NCBI RefSeq assembly: GCF_004366715.1 | Contig: NZ_SOQZ01000005.1 | Location: 1 to 64,000 of the forward strand | DNA length: 64,000 nucleotides | Origin: Meridianimaribacter flavus | Lineage (GTDB): Bacteria > Bacteroidota > Bacteroidia > Flavobacteriales > Flavobacteriaceae | Direction: 5' to 3' | In this document: positions 54,055-61,540 of the stretch, one piece after another | Layout: each line of letters begins with the position of its first letter | Numbering within the stretch: position 1 is the first letter of the stretch | Notes under the pieces: generated by a model | The model's database searches: none | The model's input: only the letters and a program-made list of their open reading frames with translations | What the model was told of the DNA's origin: nothing | Position numbers and translations under genes: made by a program

Positions 54055-54666
54055 GTTTTATTTAAATATTGAATTTTATTTATTTGAGCCCTAATTGTTC
54101 CATTTCATAATTCCAATATTCTTTTTCAGAGTTAAATCCTAATAGTTTTAAATTACATGCTAACTCCATGTTATTGTCATTTGCGTTACTTGTGTAATAA
54201 TTTATATCATCGGAAGTTGCTGTCCAAATTAGTTTTAACTGGTTATCCTCTTTTTGAAATTTAATTTCATTGTTATATAGTTCGCGTGGACTCCAAATTC
54301 CATAATGAGCTGCGGAATCATTTTTGGAATTAATTTCATAACCTCTTTTAATTTTAATCGTAGAATTATTTATATCTTCAATGTCCTTAAATTCTGTATG
54401 AAATAGTCTAAGTTTTATCCAACATTGATTTGCATCAGTGTGTAATTCCGTATTTAAATATTTCTCTAATGAGGCTTTTTCATTTTCGGAACGATCAAAT
54501 GAGTCTGCTGAAACATTAATATTTATTACGATTTTATTATTGGGTTTTTTATAATATACAAGCTCCGTTTTATCAAACTTGTTGAAATAAATTAGGCCAT
54601 CTCTATTTTTGATTTTTATATAGTTATTCATTTAGTCTTACAAGGTTTTGAAATAATTATGCCCAA
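53926..54666 (-). mobile_element. Cassette B (unknown 183-residue protein)
   Basis: Minus-strand core GTTGGGCATA (minus of 54658-54667) begins the unit, and its own attC-like element carries the exact complement GTTGGGCATA/TATGCCCAAC at 54045-54054. The unit is 741 bases, with short non-coding ends: the gene starts 27 bases after the core and ends 26 bases before its element. This compactness is characteristic of gene cassettes. Confidence 0.65.
54080..54631 (-). CDS. Unknown 183-residue protein in cassette B
   Basis: A soluble acidic protein without a recognised domain or signal. Patterns seen: MNNYIKIKNRDGLIYFNKFDKTELVYYKK, VINISADSFDRSENEK-like acid stretch, ISSKND...AAHYGIWSPRELYNNEIKF, then the aromatic LIWTATSDDINYYTSN and a helical EKEYWNYEMEQLGLK tail. 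It resembles no family I can name. The preserved frame and compact cassette suggest it is expressed when read from the upstream S9 peptidase gene. Confidence 0.65.
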   Translation of the reverse strand: MNNYIKIKNRDGLIYFNKFDKTELVYYKKPNNKIVININVSADSFDRSENEKASLEKYLNTELHTDANQCWIKLRLFHTEFKDIEDINNSTIKIKRGYEINSKNDSAAHYGIWSPRELYNNEIKFQKEDNQLKLIWTATSDDINYYTSNANDNNMELACNLKLLGFNSEKEYWNYEMEQLGLK

Positions 54667-54796
54667 CGGTCTCGGCTATGATTTCGTTGCGGAAAAATCC
54701 GCAGGATTCTTTCCGCCGTAGCCGAAAGATAGCAAATTTGCGTTGAATTCCGATTAGGAATTCAACCGCAATGAATTATAGCCATTGTTGTAACCA
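54658..54796 (-). repeat. Intact attC-like element of cassette C
   Basis: Plus strand: core TATGCCCAAC (54658-54667), GGTCTCGGCTATGATTTCGTTGCGG, a nested hairpin GCGGAAA-AATCC-gca-GGATT-C-TTTCCGC, a perfect 10-bp hairpin GTTGAATTCC/GGAATTCAAC, then CGCAATGAATTATAGCC and core GTTGTAACCA (54787-54796). It shares outer arms with the element of cassette B, but its interior differs, as between attC sites of one array. Confidence 0.75.
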
Positions 54797-56243
54797 GTGC
54801 TTTTTATTTTATTGATATCAATATACTTAATTTACCTGAACCTTTATTTGTCTCAATTTTTAAAGTAAAAGTTTCAAAGTCCCATATTCGTCCATACCAT
54901 TTATTGGATTGAATCAAATCCTTTTCTTTTTCCCATTCAAATCTTTCTTTAAAATATTTATCCGCTCCAAAAATTTCAACCGCATTATTAACAACTAATT
55001 CGTACTCTCTTATAAATGTGAAGTTTGAATAATTATTGGTTTTTCGATAAAAATAAAGGTAGCTTTTACCATCCTCAAGGATTTTATCAATTCTATTAAA
55101 GAATCCCAAATAATTATGAACAGGCTTAATTGTATTTGTCTCTCTATTTATATCAATAGATTTATAAGAATCTACAATCAATCCATTTTTCAAATCATTC
55201 ATTAAAAGTTCGGAAAAAGTATTTTGGTCTTTTTCTTCCTTTTCGACAATAAAGTCAAAAGATTGGATGAATTCATCAGCGTGAATAACTTTTGTGTCAA
55301 TTCCAAGTAACTTATAAAGTGCTCTGGTTTTTTTCAAAAAACCATTATCGTCTGAAACAACACAATCGCAGTAAGCTCCATAATAACTATGAATCCCATC
55401 ATTTAGCATATTATTGAATCTAACACTTTTAGATGGTTCTTTACTTATGCCTAAAAGGTCAAGAGTAAAGTATGCGTTTGTAAAAAAGTCATATTTTGAT
55501 ATTTCCTTGTCTCCATTTGGATTTAAATTACTATTCACATATTCTATAAACGTCTTTTGAAGATGAGAATCTTTCAAGTCTTCATTGAAATCTATCTCGT
55601 CATAGTCAATAGTAAACTTTCCATTGTTAATATGCTTGTCTGTAACGTTTCTCAATCCCTTATACACAGATTTATCCTCCTGCATATTTTTAAGCATTCC
55701 CATAAAATGTTCACTCCATTGCAATATACTCATTGGTTCTTTGCCAAAAGGAAGAAAGTTTTTTAATGGGTCAGTTATTGACGAGTCCAAGTTTTCCATT
55801 CCTGGAAAGTTGAAATCTAACTTTGTTTCGGTTAAGAGAGTTTTTGCATTTTCAAACTTTTCTTGGTCTTCTGGATTTAGGTCGCTCGTGTCAAAATCAA
55901 AGATGCTTGAGAAATCAATATCATCTGTTTCTTTTTCAATATCTGCAAATGCTTCTAAAGGTCTTGCTAAATAGCAAGAGGTTTTCTTTTCAATTGCGTG
56001 GTATGATAGGTAATTATCATTCACAATTGAATCCATAAATTCTAATTCGGAATATTTAATATTTGTTTTATCGTTTTTTAAATCTCGAAGATGTGCGTGA
56101 GAGTAACAGAATAAACTTGCCTTTTGTTTCCTGATTTGATTCAATAGTTTGACATATTGAGCTTTTTCCTGTTTGAACAGGTGACTGAAGATTTGTTTGT
56201 CAAAATATATTCTTACCATTCATTTTTTCGGCATTGGTTACAA
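54667..56243 (-). mobile_element. Cassette C (PIN-like protein), first in array
   Basis: Core GTTGTAACCAATGC (minus of 56231-56244) is complemented by GTTGTAACCAGTGC (54787-54800) at its own attC-like end (13 of 14 bases). The gene starts 15 bases after the core and ends 8 bases before the element. It is nearest to the S9 peptidase gene, from which read-through transcripts could enter. Confidence 0.65.
54804..56219 (-). CDS. PIN-like domain protein in cassette C
   Basis: This 471-residue cytoplasmic protein has an N-terminal first strand RIYFDKQIFSHLF (Asp as first metal ligand, like LDTNVF) and helix CYSHAHLRDLKND. A middle region (about 100-270) is not recognised. The PIN C-terminal core appears as YGAYCDCVVSDDNGFLKKTRALYKLLGIDTKVIHADEF at about 285-325, with acidic residues CD and DD where PIN metal ligands lie. 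The remaining 145 residues are a second domain with no hit by eye. A Mg/Mn-dependent RNA or DNA nuclease is inferred. As a lone cassette gene it may act in defence or as a toxin. Confidence 0.65.
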   Translation of the reverse strand: MVRIYFDKQIFSHLFKQEKAQYVKLLNQIRKQKASLFCYSHAHLRDLKNDKTNIKYSELEFMDSIVNDNYLSYHAIEKKTSCYLARPLEAFADIEKETDDIDFSSIFDFDTSDLNPEDQEKFENAKTLLTETKLDFNFPGMENLDSSITDPLKNFLPFGKEPMSILQWSEHFMGMLKNMQEDKSVYKGLRNVTDKHINNGKFTIDYDEIDFNEDLKDSHLQKTFIEYVNSNLNPNGDKEISKYDFFTNAYFTLDLLGISKEPSKSVRFNNMLNDGIHSYYGAYCDCVVSDDNGFLKKTRALYKLLGIDTKVIHADEFIQSFDFIVEKEEKDQNTFSELLMNDLKNGLIVDSYKSIDINRETNTIKPVHNYLGFFNRIDKILEDGKSYLYFYRKTNNYSNFTFIREYELVVNNAVEIFGADKYFKERFEWEKEKDLIQSNKWYGRIWDFETFTLKIETNKGSGKLSILISIK

Positions 56244-56269
56244 CAATTGGATATACGTATTACGTATAT
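56231..56269. other. Cassette-array boundary with core and 9-bp palindrome
   Basis: The core GCATTGGTTACAAC (56231-56244) is followed by AATTGG and then ATATACGTA-t-TACGTATAT (56251-56269), perfect 9-bp arms. Unlike the other cores, no attC-like arm follows, so this is the outer edge of the array. The dyad could be a recombination site of attI type or an unrelated operator. Confidence 0.5.
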
Positions 56270-56406
56270 TCATACTATATGTCTAAGATAGCAAATCTTT
56301 TATTCAGCCAAAGATTAATTTCTCTATCAATATTGAGGTCACGTTTAAAAGTTGTAATTATTTCCTCTAAACTTATTGAATATACTTTCTCAAAAAATCA
56401 AACCGT

Positions 56407-58770
56407 TTACTCCCTCAACGTCTCTTGAAACAATTTAAAAATGCGTCGGTACTCATCGCTCCAGCTAGAGCTTTCTACAAAGCCATGACCTTCTAGTGGG
56501 AATACAGCTAATTCCCAGTTTTCTTTTTTCAGTTCAATTAAACGTTGTGATAGACGTACCACATCCTGAAAATGTACGTTAGTATCAATCATACCATGTA
56601 GCATCAATAAGTTGCCTTTTAAACCATCGGCAAAATAAATTGGTGAACTTTGTTGGTAGGCTTTTGGGTCATCAACAGGAGTGTTTAAAATATTTGCGGT
56701 ATAGCCATGGTTGTAATGTGCCCAATCGGTCACTGAGCGTAAAGCTGCACCACTTTTAAAAGTATCAGGATATTTAAACATAGCCATAAGCGTTATAAAA
56801 CCACCATAAGAACCACCATAAATTCCTAGTTTATCTGGAGAAACTCCATGTTCTTCAACCAGGTATTTTGCACCATCAATTTGGTCGTTAAGGTCTTTTC
56901 CTCCCATGTGACGGTAAATGGCTGTTCTCCAATCTCTACCATAACCTTTACTTGCTCTAAAATCTATAGCTAAAACAGTGTATCCATTATCGGTTAAAAT
57001 ATTATGGAACATGTATTCTCTATAATAAGACGACCACCAATTATGAACGTTTTGTAAGTATCCTGCACCATGAACAAAAATTACTGCTGCACCATTGTTT
57101 TTGTCAGGACTAGGCTTGTAAAGTGTTGCTGGTACTTGTGCGCCATCTCTAGCAGTAAAGTTTATAATTTCGGCTTCAGTCCAGTTGTAGGATTTAAAAG
57201 CATCGGTTGTAGACTCAGTAAGTTGTGTCATTTTTGCACCAGCTTTGTTATCCATAACATACAATTCCCAAGGTTTATTGGTGTATGAATATCTTACAGC
57301 CAGTTTACGTTCGTCTGGTGAAATAGAAACTTCATGACCACCTTTTTGAGAGGTGATTTGTACCATTTTTCCTCCTTTTACTGGTAGGTGATAAAAATGG
57401 GTTTGATGCGCACTTTCTTTATTGCTAATGATGTAAAAGGTTTTTTTGTCTTTAGAAAGTGTTACTTGCTGAATTTCAAAATTACCTTCGGTAAGTGCTT
57501 TTGTTTTTCCTGAGTTTACATTGGCAGTGTACAAGTGTGCATATCCTGTTTTTTCTGATTTAAACCAAATAGTAGTATTGTCAATCCACTCAACAACACC
57601 ATTGGCAAACCAACCAATTTCTGGTCCACCAATCCAAGCATCGTCATGTTGATGATCGATAAGTTTTAAGTTTCCGTTGCTAAGGTCTACTAGCATAATC
57701 CAACGGTCTTTATAATCTTGCGAAGTAATGTTTACTACAGCTTTCCCATCTTGCGAAAATACAGGAGAATCTACATAAACAGGTCTTGGGTTTTCGTATT
57801 CAGGATTGTAATCTTCAGTAGTTTCGGCATAGTCTTTTAAAAATGCAGGTTTGTTTTTAATGCCTTCAATAGTTTCGGTTTTTAGTTGGTGTGTTTCTCC
57901 TGTTTTTAAGTTTAAAACCCAAGCTTCGGTAGTGTATTGAGGTCCGCCAACTTTTGCGCGAGCGTTAAGATCTGTAGTGTAACCACTATCAGTAACATAA
58001 TCAGGTACTATAGTGTTTTTATCGTTTGCAGGACTGTAAAGCCTGTAAATAGCATAGTCTAAATTTGGAGAAAGGTCAATATCAAAAAGGCTTTTATCAC
58101 CTATGTAAACTGCTTCAGGACGATTAAACTGTCTTTGCTCTCTACGGTAACTGCTGGCATCACTTTCGTTTTTACGTTTTTGCAGAATGTCAAAATGCGC
58201 CAATTGGTCATCGTAAAGCCATTGGTCTTGCGCGTTGCGTTTACTTTCAGGACGCTCGTTTCCGCTTTTAAAATTAGTAAGTTGGGTAATGCTTCCATCT
58301 GCAATTGTCCATTGGAAAAGATTATTGTCTTGTTGGTAAACAATGTGTTTTTGGTCTCCCGAAAACATTGGGTTAGACTCTCTGTTTATAGTATTGGTAA
58401 TTTGTCGTTTACTAAAATTTGACATGTTAAGTAAAAAGAGGTCTCCTCCTTTTTCGTAAACGCTCCATTTACCATCTTTTGAGAGCGCTCCAGCATTACT
58501 GCGTTGTTTTTCGTCTTCAAAAGAAAGTGCTTCTATTTTTTGGGTGTTGATATTTACTTTATAGTTAGAACGAATGGTGTCGTTATTAGGATTCCAACTG
58601 AAATAAATGTCTTTGCTATTGTCTGACCAACTAATATTTGTTGGTAAATAACCTACAAAGTCTTCGCCTTGCATAATCTGGTCAATAGTAAGAGGAGAAT
58701 TGTTGTTGGTTTGTGCTGTAGAAAAGGAAGAAACAAATAGAATAATTAGGGCAGAGAAAACGTGTTTCAT
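56407..58770 (-). CDS. S9 family peptidase (dipeptidyl peptidase IV-like)
   Basis: This 787-residue secreted serine peptidase has a signal peptide ending FSTAQ (about residue 20). An N-terminal DPP IV-type beta-propeller at about 40-540 follows. The alpha/beta hydrolase domain has Ser654 in GGSYGGF, Asp in GMIDTNVHF and His in LEGHGF. It releases N-terminal dipeptides, preferably after Pro or Ala, from peptides in the periplasm. Its gene lies upstream of the cassette island in the same direction, with no GC-rich hairpin seen between them, so transcripts could continue into the cassettes. Confidence 0.93.
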   Translation of the reverse strand: MKHVFSALIILFVSSFSTAQTNNNSPLTIDQIMQGEDFVGYLPTNISWSDNSKDIYFSWNPNNDTIRSNYKVNINTQKIEALSFEDEKQRSNAGALSKDGKWSVYEKGGDLFLLNMSNFSKRQITNTINRESNPMFSGDQKHIVYQQDNNLFQWTIADGSITQLTNFKSGNERPESKRNAQDQWLYDDQLAHFDILQKRKNESDASSYRREQRQFNRPEAVYIGDKSLFDIDLSPNLDYAIYRLYSPANDKNTIVPDYVTDSGYTTDLNARAKVGGPQYTTEAWVLNLKTGETHQLKTETIEGIKNKPAFLKDYAETTEDYNPEYENPRPVYVDSPVFSQDGKAVVNITSQDYKDRWIMLVDLSNGNLKLIDHQHDDAWIGGPEIGWFANGVVEWIDNTTIWFKSEKTGYAHLYTANVNSGKTKALTEGNFEIQQVTLSKDKKTFYIISNKESAHQTHFYHLPVKGGKMVQITSQKGGHEVSISPDERKLAVRYSYTNKPWELYVMDNKAGAKMTQLTESTTDAFKSYNWTEAEIINFTARDGAQVPATLYKPSPDKNNGAAVIFVHGAGYLQNVHNWWSSYYREYMFHNILTDNGYTVLAIDFRASKGYGRDWRTAIYRHMGGKDLNDQIDGAKYLVEEHGVSPDKLGIYGGSYGGFITLMAMFKYPDTFKSGAALRSVTDWAHYNHGYTANILNTPVDDPKAYQQSSPIYFADGLKGNLLMLHGMIDTNVHFQDVVRLSQRLIELKKENWELAVFPLEGHGFVESSSWSDEYRRIFKLFQETLRE

Positions 58771-58817
58771 TGTATTTTTTTAAAGTAATTTATCTATTCA
58801 CATTTTAGACTTAATTC

Positions 58818-58922
58818 GTCAATTCGAGTAAATTTCAGGATTGAAATGAGTGAAATTTGTATCGAGAATAAGAAATAGTTCTCGATACTATTTTTCGTTT
58901 CTCAAAATCACTCGAACTGACA
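58818..58922. repeat. Large REP-like element with two nested stems
   Basis: GTCAATTCGAGT begins and ACTCGAACTGACA ends the element (TTCGAGT/ACTCGAA outer arms). The centre is GTATCGAGAA (58859-58868) and TTCTCGATAC (58879-58888), perfect 10-bp arms. It shares the TGTCA...TGACA ends with the other repeats of the window. It is upstream of the S9 peptidase gene and divergent 131-residue protein gene; no gene lies in this stretch. Confidence 0.8.
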
Positions 58923-58948
58923 ACCTTGTCTTTTTTTAATAAAAAATG

Positions 58949-58967
58949 CACAATAGATAGTATTGTG
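58949..58967. promoter_or_regulatory. Perfect 7-bp dyad next to a promoter
   Basis: CACAATA-gatag-TATTGTG (19 bases) ends one base before the -7 element TAATTTTG at 58969-58976. The location fits an operator for a repressor or activator of the 59016 gene. Confidence 0.55.
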
Positions 58968-58968
58968 T

Positions 58969-58976
58969 TAATTTTG
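58969..58976 (+). promoter_or_regulatory. -7 element (TAATTTTG)
   Basis: Exact TAnnTTTG match, 39 bases before the start of the 131-residue protein gene, next to the dyad at 58949-58967. Confidence 0.5.
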
Positions 58977-59015
58977 CGTCTAATTTAAAGGTTTTCTGTA
59001 GAAGCAAGAAATAAG

Positions 59016-59411
59016 ATGAAAAAAGATATTGAAATCCCAGAGGTGGAAGGTGTTTATATAGCAGTAGTAAACGAGTTTAATGATGTTTACAAAACCCAAG
59101 ACTGGAATGCATATATTATTAATGATAAAGACCAAGACCTAGATGTGGTTTTAATTGTTACTAATGGATATTCTGACCAAAAAATAACATCTACATTTAG
59201 AAAAAAGATAGATAAGCTACCTGCAAAAAGCTATGCTAAAATTGAATTGTTACAAGAGGAACTTTTTGCACTTAACAATCAGTTTAAAGTTACTTTTTTT
59301 GAAGGCAATACTATGTTTGAAAAAACCTATGTGTTTAGAAAAAACACTATTAATGAACGTGCCTTACAAGCTATTCCGTTAATGAAAGTAAAAGGGGTTT
59401 TAAAAAAATAA
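59016..59411 (+). CDS. Conserved 131-residue protein
   Basis: A soluble protein with no recognised domain. Beta-rich pattern: EVEGVYIAVVNEFNDVYKTQDWNAYIINDKDQDLDVVLIVT, then SYAKIELLQEELFALNNQFKVTFFEGN and a C-terminal basic end KVKGVLKK. It has its own promoter with a dyad (58949-58967) and a leader hairpin-like stretch (TTTCTGTAGAAGCAAGAAA). A terminator overlaps its stop. Homologues appear in Flavobacteriaceae as hypothetical proteins in my knowledge; function not known. Confidence 0.7.
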   Translation: MKKDIEIPEVEGVYIAVVNEFNDVYKTQDWNAYIINDKDQDLDVVLIVTNGYSDQKITSTFRKKIDKLPAKSYAKIELLQEELFALNNQFKVTFFEGNTMFEKTYVFRKNTINERALQAIPLMKVKGVLKK

Positions 59412-59437
59412 GCCTCGTTTTAAACAAGGCTTATTTT
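59407..59437. terminator. Bidirectional terminator overlapping a stop codon
   Basis: AATAAGCCT and AGGCTTATT flank an 11-base centre that includes complementary ends; T and A tracts lie on either side. It sits between the convergent 59016 and 59447 genes and overlaps the first one's TAA. Confidence 0.8.
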
Positions 59438-59446
59438 TAAAGGTAA

Positions 59447-59896
59447 TTATGCAGCTTTAATATGCTGATTAATGGTGTTTACCCATGTATTGGAAAATTG
59501 AATTTCTCCATCTAGCATAAAACCATCTTCATTATCAAAAACGGTTAGTTTTTGATGTTCTTTATTAGAGAGATTAAAACAAATATCAATAGTACTTATT
59601 GATTGGGTTTTGCTTTTTTCTTCATTAATATAACAATAGTTAGCTTGTTTTAAGTCTACAATTGTTGTTTCGTTGTTTTTAACAAATAATACCTTTCGGT
59701 TTGTTTTATCAATACCAATGGTATTTGTATTTAAAGTTTCAAATTCATCAATTTGAATGTTGTGTTCTAACGCAATAGTTTTAAATGTTGCTATTGTTTG
59801 CTTTTGCTTCTTTTTTCTAGAAAAGTATATAAACGCATAAGGCATACAACATAATAGAGCTATTGCAACTCCTATTATAGTGCTGTTTGTATTCAT
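59447..59896 (-). CDS. Membrane-anchored 149-residue protein
   Basis: An N-terminal membrane helix (residues about 6-26, TIIGVAIALLCCMPYAFIYFS) then a basic stretch (RKKKQKQ) and a mixed alpha/beta domain of about 110 residues with no recognised family (TIAFKTIALEHNIQIDEFETLN, VLFVKNNETTIVDLKQANYCYINEE, ISTIDICFNLS). It probably sits in the inner membrane with its domain in the cytoplasm. Function unknown. Single gene, with the next gene about 90 bases upstream. Confidence 0.65.
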   Translation of the reverse strand: MNTNSTIIGVAIALLCCMPYAFIYFSRKKKQKQTIATFKTIALEHNIQIDEFETLNTNTIGIDKTNRKVLFVKNNETTIVDLKQANYCYINEEKSKTQSISTIDICFNLSNKEHQKLTVFDNEDGFMLDGEIQFSNTWVNTINQHIKAA

Positions 59897-59985
59897 TGTT
59901 ATTTTAAAATAAGTGTGTAATAAATTACTGCTGCTTAGCTTTAAAAGCTCGCAGTGTTTAAATTTTTAAATGCAGTAAAATGTGT

Positions 59986-60354
59986 TTACCAATGCGTATG
60001 GAAAGGGAAAATAATATCAATAGCTCTAAAGGGAACTATGGTTTTATTATGGTGTTTAAACTGAACAGTACTTGTTAAGGCATAGTGTAAACTAAACGCC
60101 TTGTTTTGAATATATGTAGAGTTTTTAAACCCTAAAGGTGAAGGTCCAGTTCTTGAGTCTGAAAGAAAAACAACATTGGTTTCAATGCTGCTTGCTAAAA
60201 GTGCAGGTTTTGAAGGTGAAGTAACTGTTTCTTTTTCAGCTTTAGAAAAAAGCAATACCGAATCGGTTATAGTTTTTTCAGGGACAGCAGTCGATGAAAA
60301 ACTATAACTAAATAAGGAGCAAGCTAATAAAAGAAAAGATACTAACTTTTTCAT
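59986..60354 (-). CDS. Small exported protein
   Basis: A 122-residue protein with a clear signal peptide (LVSFLLLACSLFSYSFSSTA). The mature part is about 100 residues without a recognised domain (SPSKPALLASSIETNVVFLSDSRTGPSPLGFKNSTYIQN) and ends in a His-rich FHTHW. No cysteine for lipid attachment is placed appropriately. It lies 51 bases downstream of gpsA on the same strand. Function unknown. Confidence 0.6.
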   Translation of the reverse strand: MKKLVSFLLLACSLFSYSFSSTAVPEKTITDSVLLFSKAEKETVTSPSKPALLASSIETNVVFLSDSRTGPSPLGFKNSTYIQNKAFSLHYALTSTVQFKHHNKTIVPFRAIDIIFPFHTHW

Positions 60355-60405
60355 GGCACAAATGTAACTTAAAGAATTGAGGTGTAAAGATTAAATACGT
60401 TAATA

Positions 60406-61407
60406 TTAATCTAATTTTTCAGTAAGTTTTTTAAATACTTTTTTAGGGTTTTTACCTTCATATAGTATTTCGTAAACCGAGTTTACAATAGGTAAACGTG
60501 TTTTCTTTTTATTTTTTTCGTTCAATAAATGTGCACTTTTTGTGGCATAGTAACCTTCGGCAACCATGTTCATTTCCATTTGAGCCGATTTTACAGTGTA
60601 GCCTTTACCAATCATGTTACCAAACATTCGGTTTCTAGAAAATGTAGAATATCCTGTAACCAACAAGTCTCCTAAATAGGCAGAGTTGTTGATGTTGCGT
60701 TTCATTTTGTGCATTTTTTTAATAAAACGCTTCATTTCTCTTATGGCATTACTCATCAATACACTTTGGAAATTATCACCATAACCTAAACCATGTGCAA
60801 TACCAGCAGCAATAGCGTAAATGTTTTTAAGCATTACAGCATATTCGGTACCAATAACGTCATCGCTAATTTTGGTTTGTATGTAATCGCTAGAGAGTTT
60901 ATCGGCAATGTCCTGTGCTTTTTTACTATCAGCACAAGAAATGGTTAGGTACGATAATCGTTCTAAAGCGACTTCTTCTGCATGACAAGGACCAGCAATT
61001 ACAGCAATGTTTTCAAAAGGAATATGGTAAATATCATGAAAATGTTCACCTACCAATAAACCAGATTCAGGAATAATACCTTTTACAGCCGAAACAATGG
61101 TTTTTTTAGTAATATCTACAGTGAGTTTCTCTAATTCAGAATGCATAAAAGCCGAAGGCACTACAAAAATAAGTACATCAGCATAATTAGCCATTTCATT
61201 AATGTCGTTGCTTAGCTTTAATTGGTTTATATCAAACTCAACCGAACTTAAATAACTTGGGTTGTGTTCTTCTTTAAGCAAATGCTCTTTTATGTAAACA
61301 CTACGCATGTACCATCCAACTTCATCAAGGTTTTCGCATAACATTTTTACAATAGCAGTGGCCCAACTTCCTGAACCAAAAACAGCATATTTTAAAGGGT
61401 TGTTCAT
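60406..61407 (-). CDS. gpsA: Glycerol-3-phosphate dehydrogenase (NAD(P)+)
   Basis: The 333-residue enzyme, started at the ATG at 61407, begins MNNPLKYAVFGSGSWATAIV with the GxGxW Rossmann motif. A -7 element at 61432-61439 would place the transcript start between the two candidate ATG codons, excluding one 27 bases upstream. VLKNIYAIAAGIAHGLGYGDN and the DDVIGTEYAVMLKN substrate-binding Lys region are intact. It makes sn-glycerol-3-phosphate for phospholipids. The GSGSW (not GaGsWG) motif is an ordinary variation in Bacteroidota. Confidence 0.93.
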   Translation of the reverse strand: MNNPLKYAVFGSGSWATAIVKMLCENLDEVGWYMRSVYIKEHLLKEEHNPSYLSSVEFDINQLKLSNDINEMANYADVLIFVVPSAFMHSELEKLTVDITKKTIVSAVKGIIPESGLLVGEHFHDIYHIPFENIAVIAGPCHAEEVALERLSYLTISCADSKKAQDIADKLSSDYIQTKISDDVIGTEYAVMLKNIYAIAAGIAHGLGYGDNFQSVLMSNAIREMKRFIKKMHKMKRNINNSAYLGDLLVTGYSTFSRNRMFGNMIGKGYTVKSAQMEMNMVAEGYYATKSAHLLNEKNKKKTRLPIVNSVYEILYEGKNPKKVFKKLTEKLD

Positions 61408-61431
61408 ATAATTATTTTCAAATTCTATATT

Positions 61432-61439
61432 CAAAAATA
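61432..61439 (-). promoter_or_regulatory. -7 element (TATTTTTG) of gpsA
   Basis: Exact TAnnTTTG on the minus strand. It lies 25 bases upstream of ATG 61407 and overlaps the alternative ATG at 61434, which decides the start. Confidence 0.55.
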
Positions 61440-61540
61440 CACAAAATATAAGTCTTTAAGGTTAACATTGTATAAAGCACAACTAATTTTTGGCACGCGT
61501 TTTGAAACCTTAAAATTATTAACCCTAAAATTGTTGGATT

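Noticed and set aside
56234-56428. Short plus-strand frame over the array boundary
   Set aside because: It starts inside the core and runs into the peptidase end on the opposite strand. No family, no ribosome site; the cores and dyad explain the stretch better.
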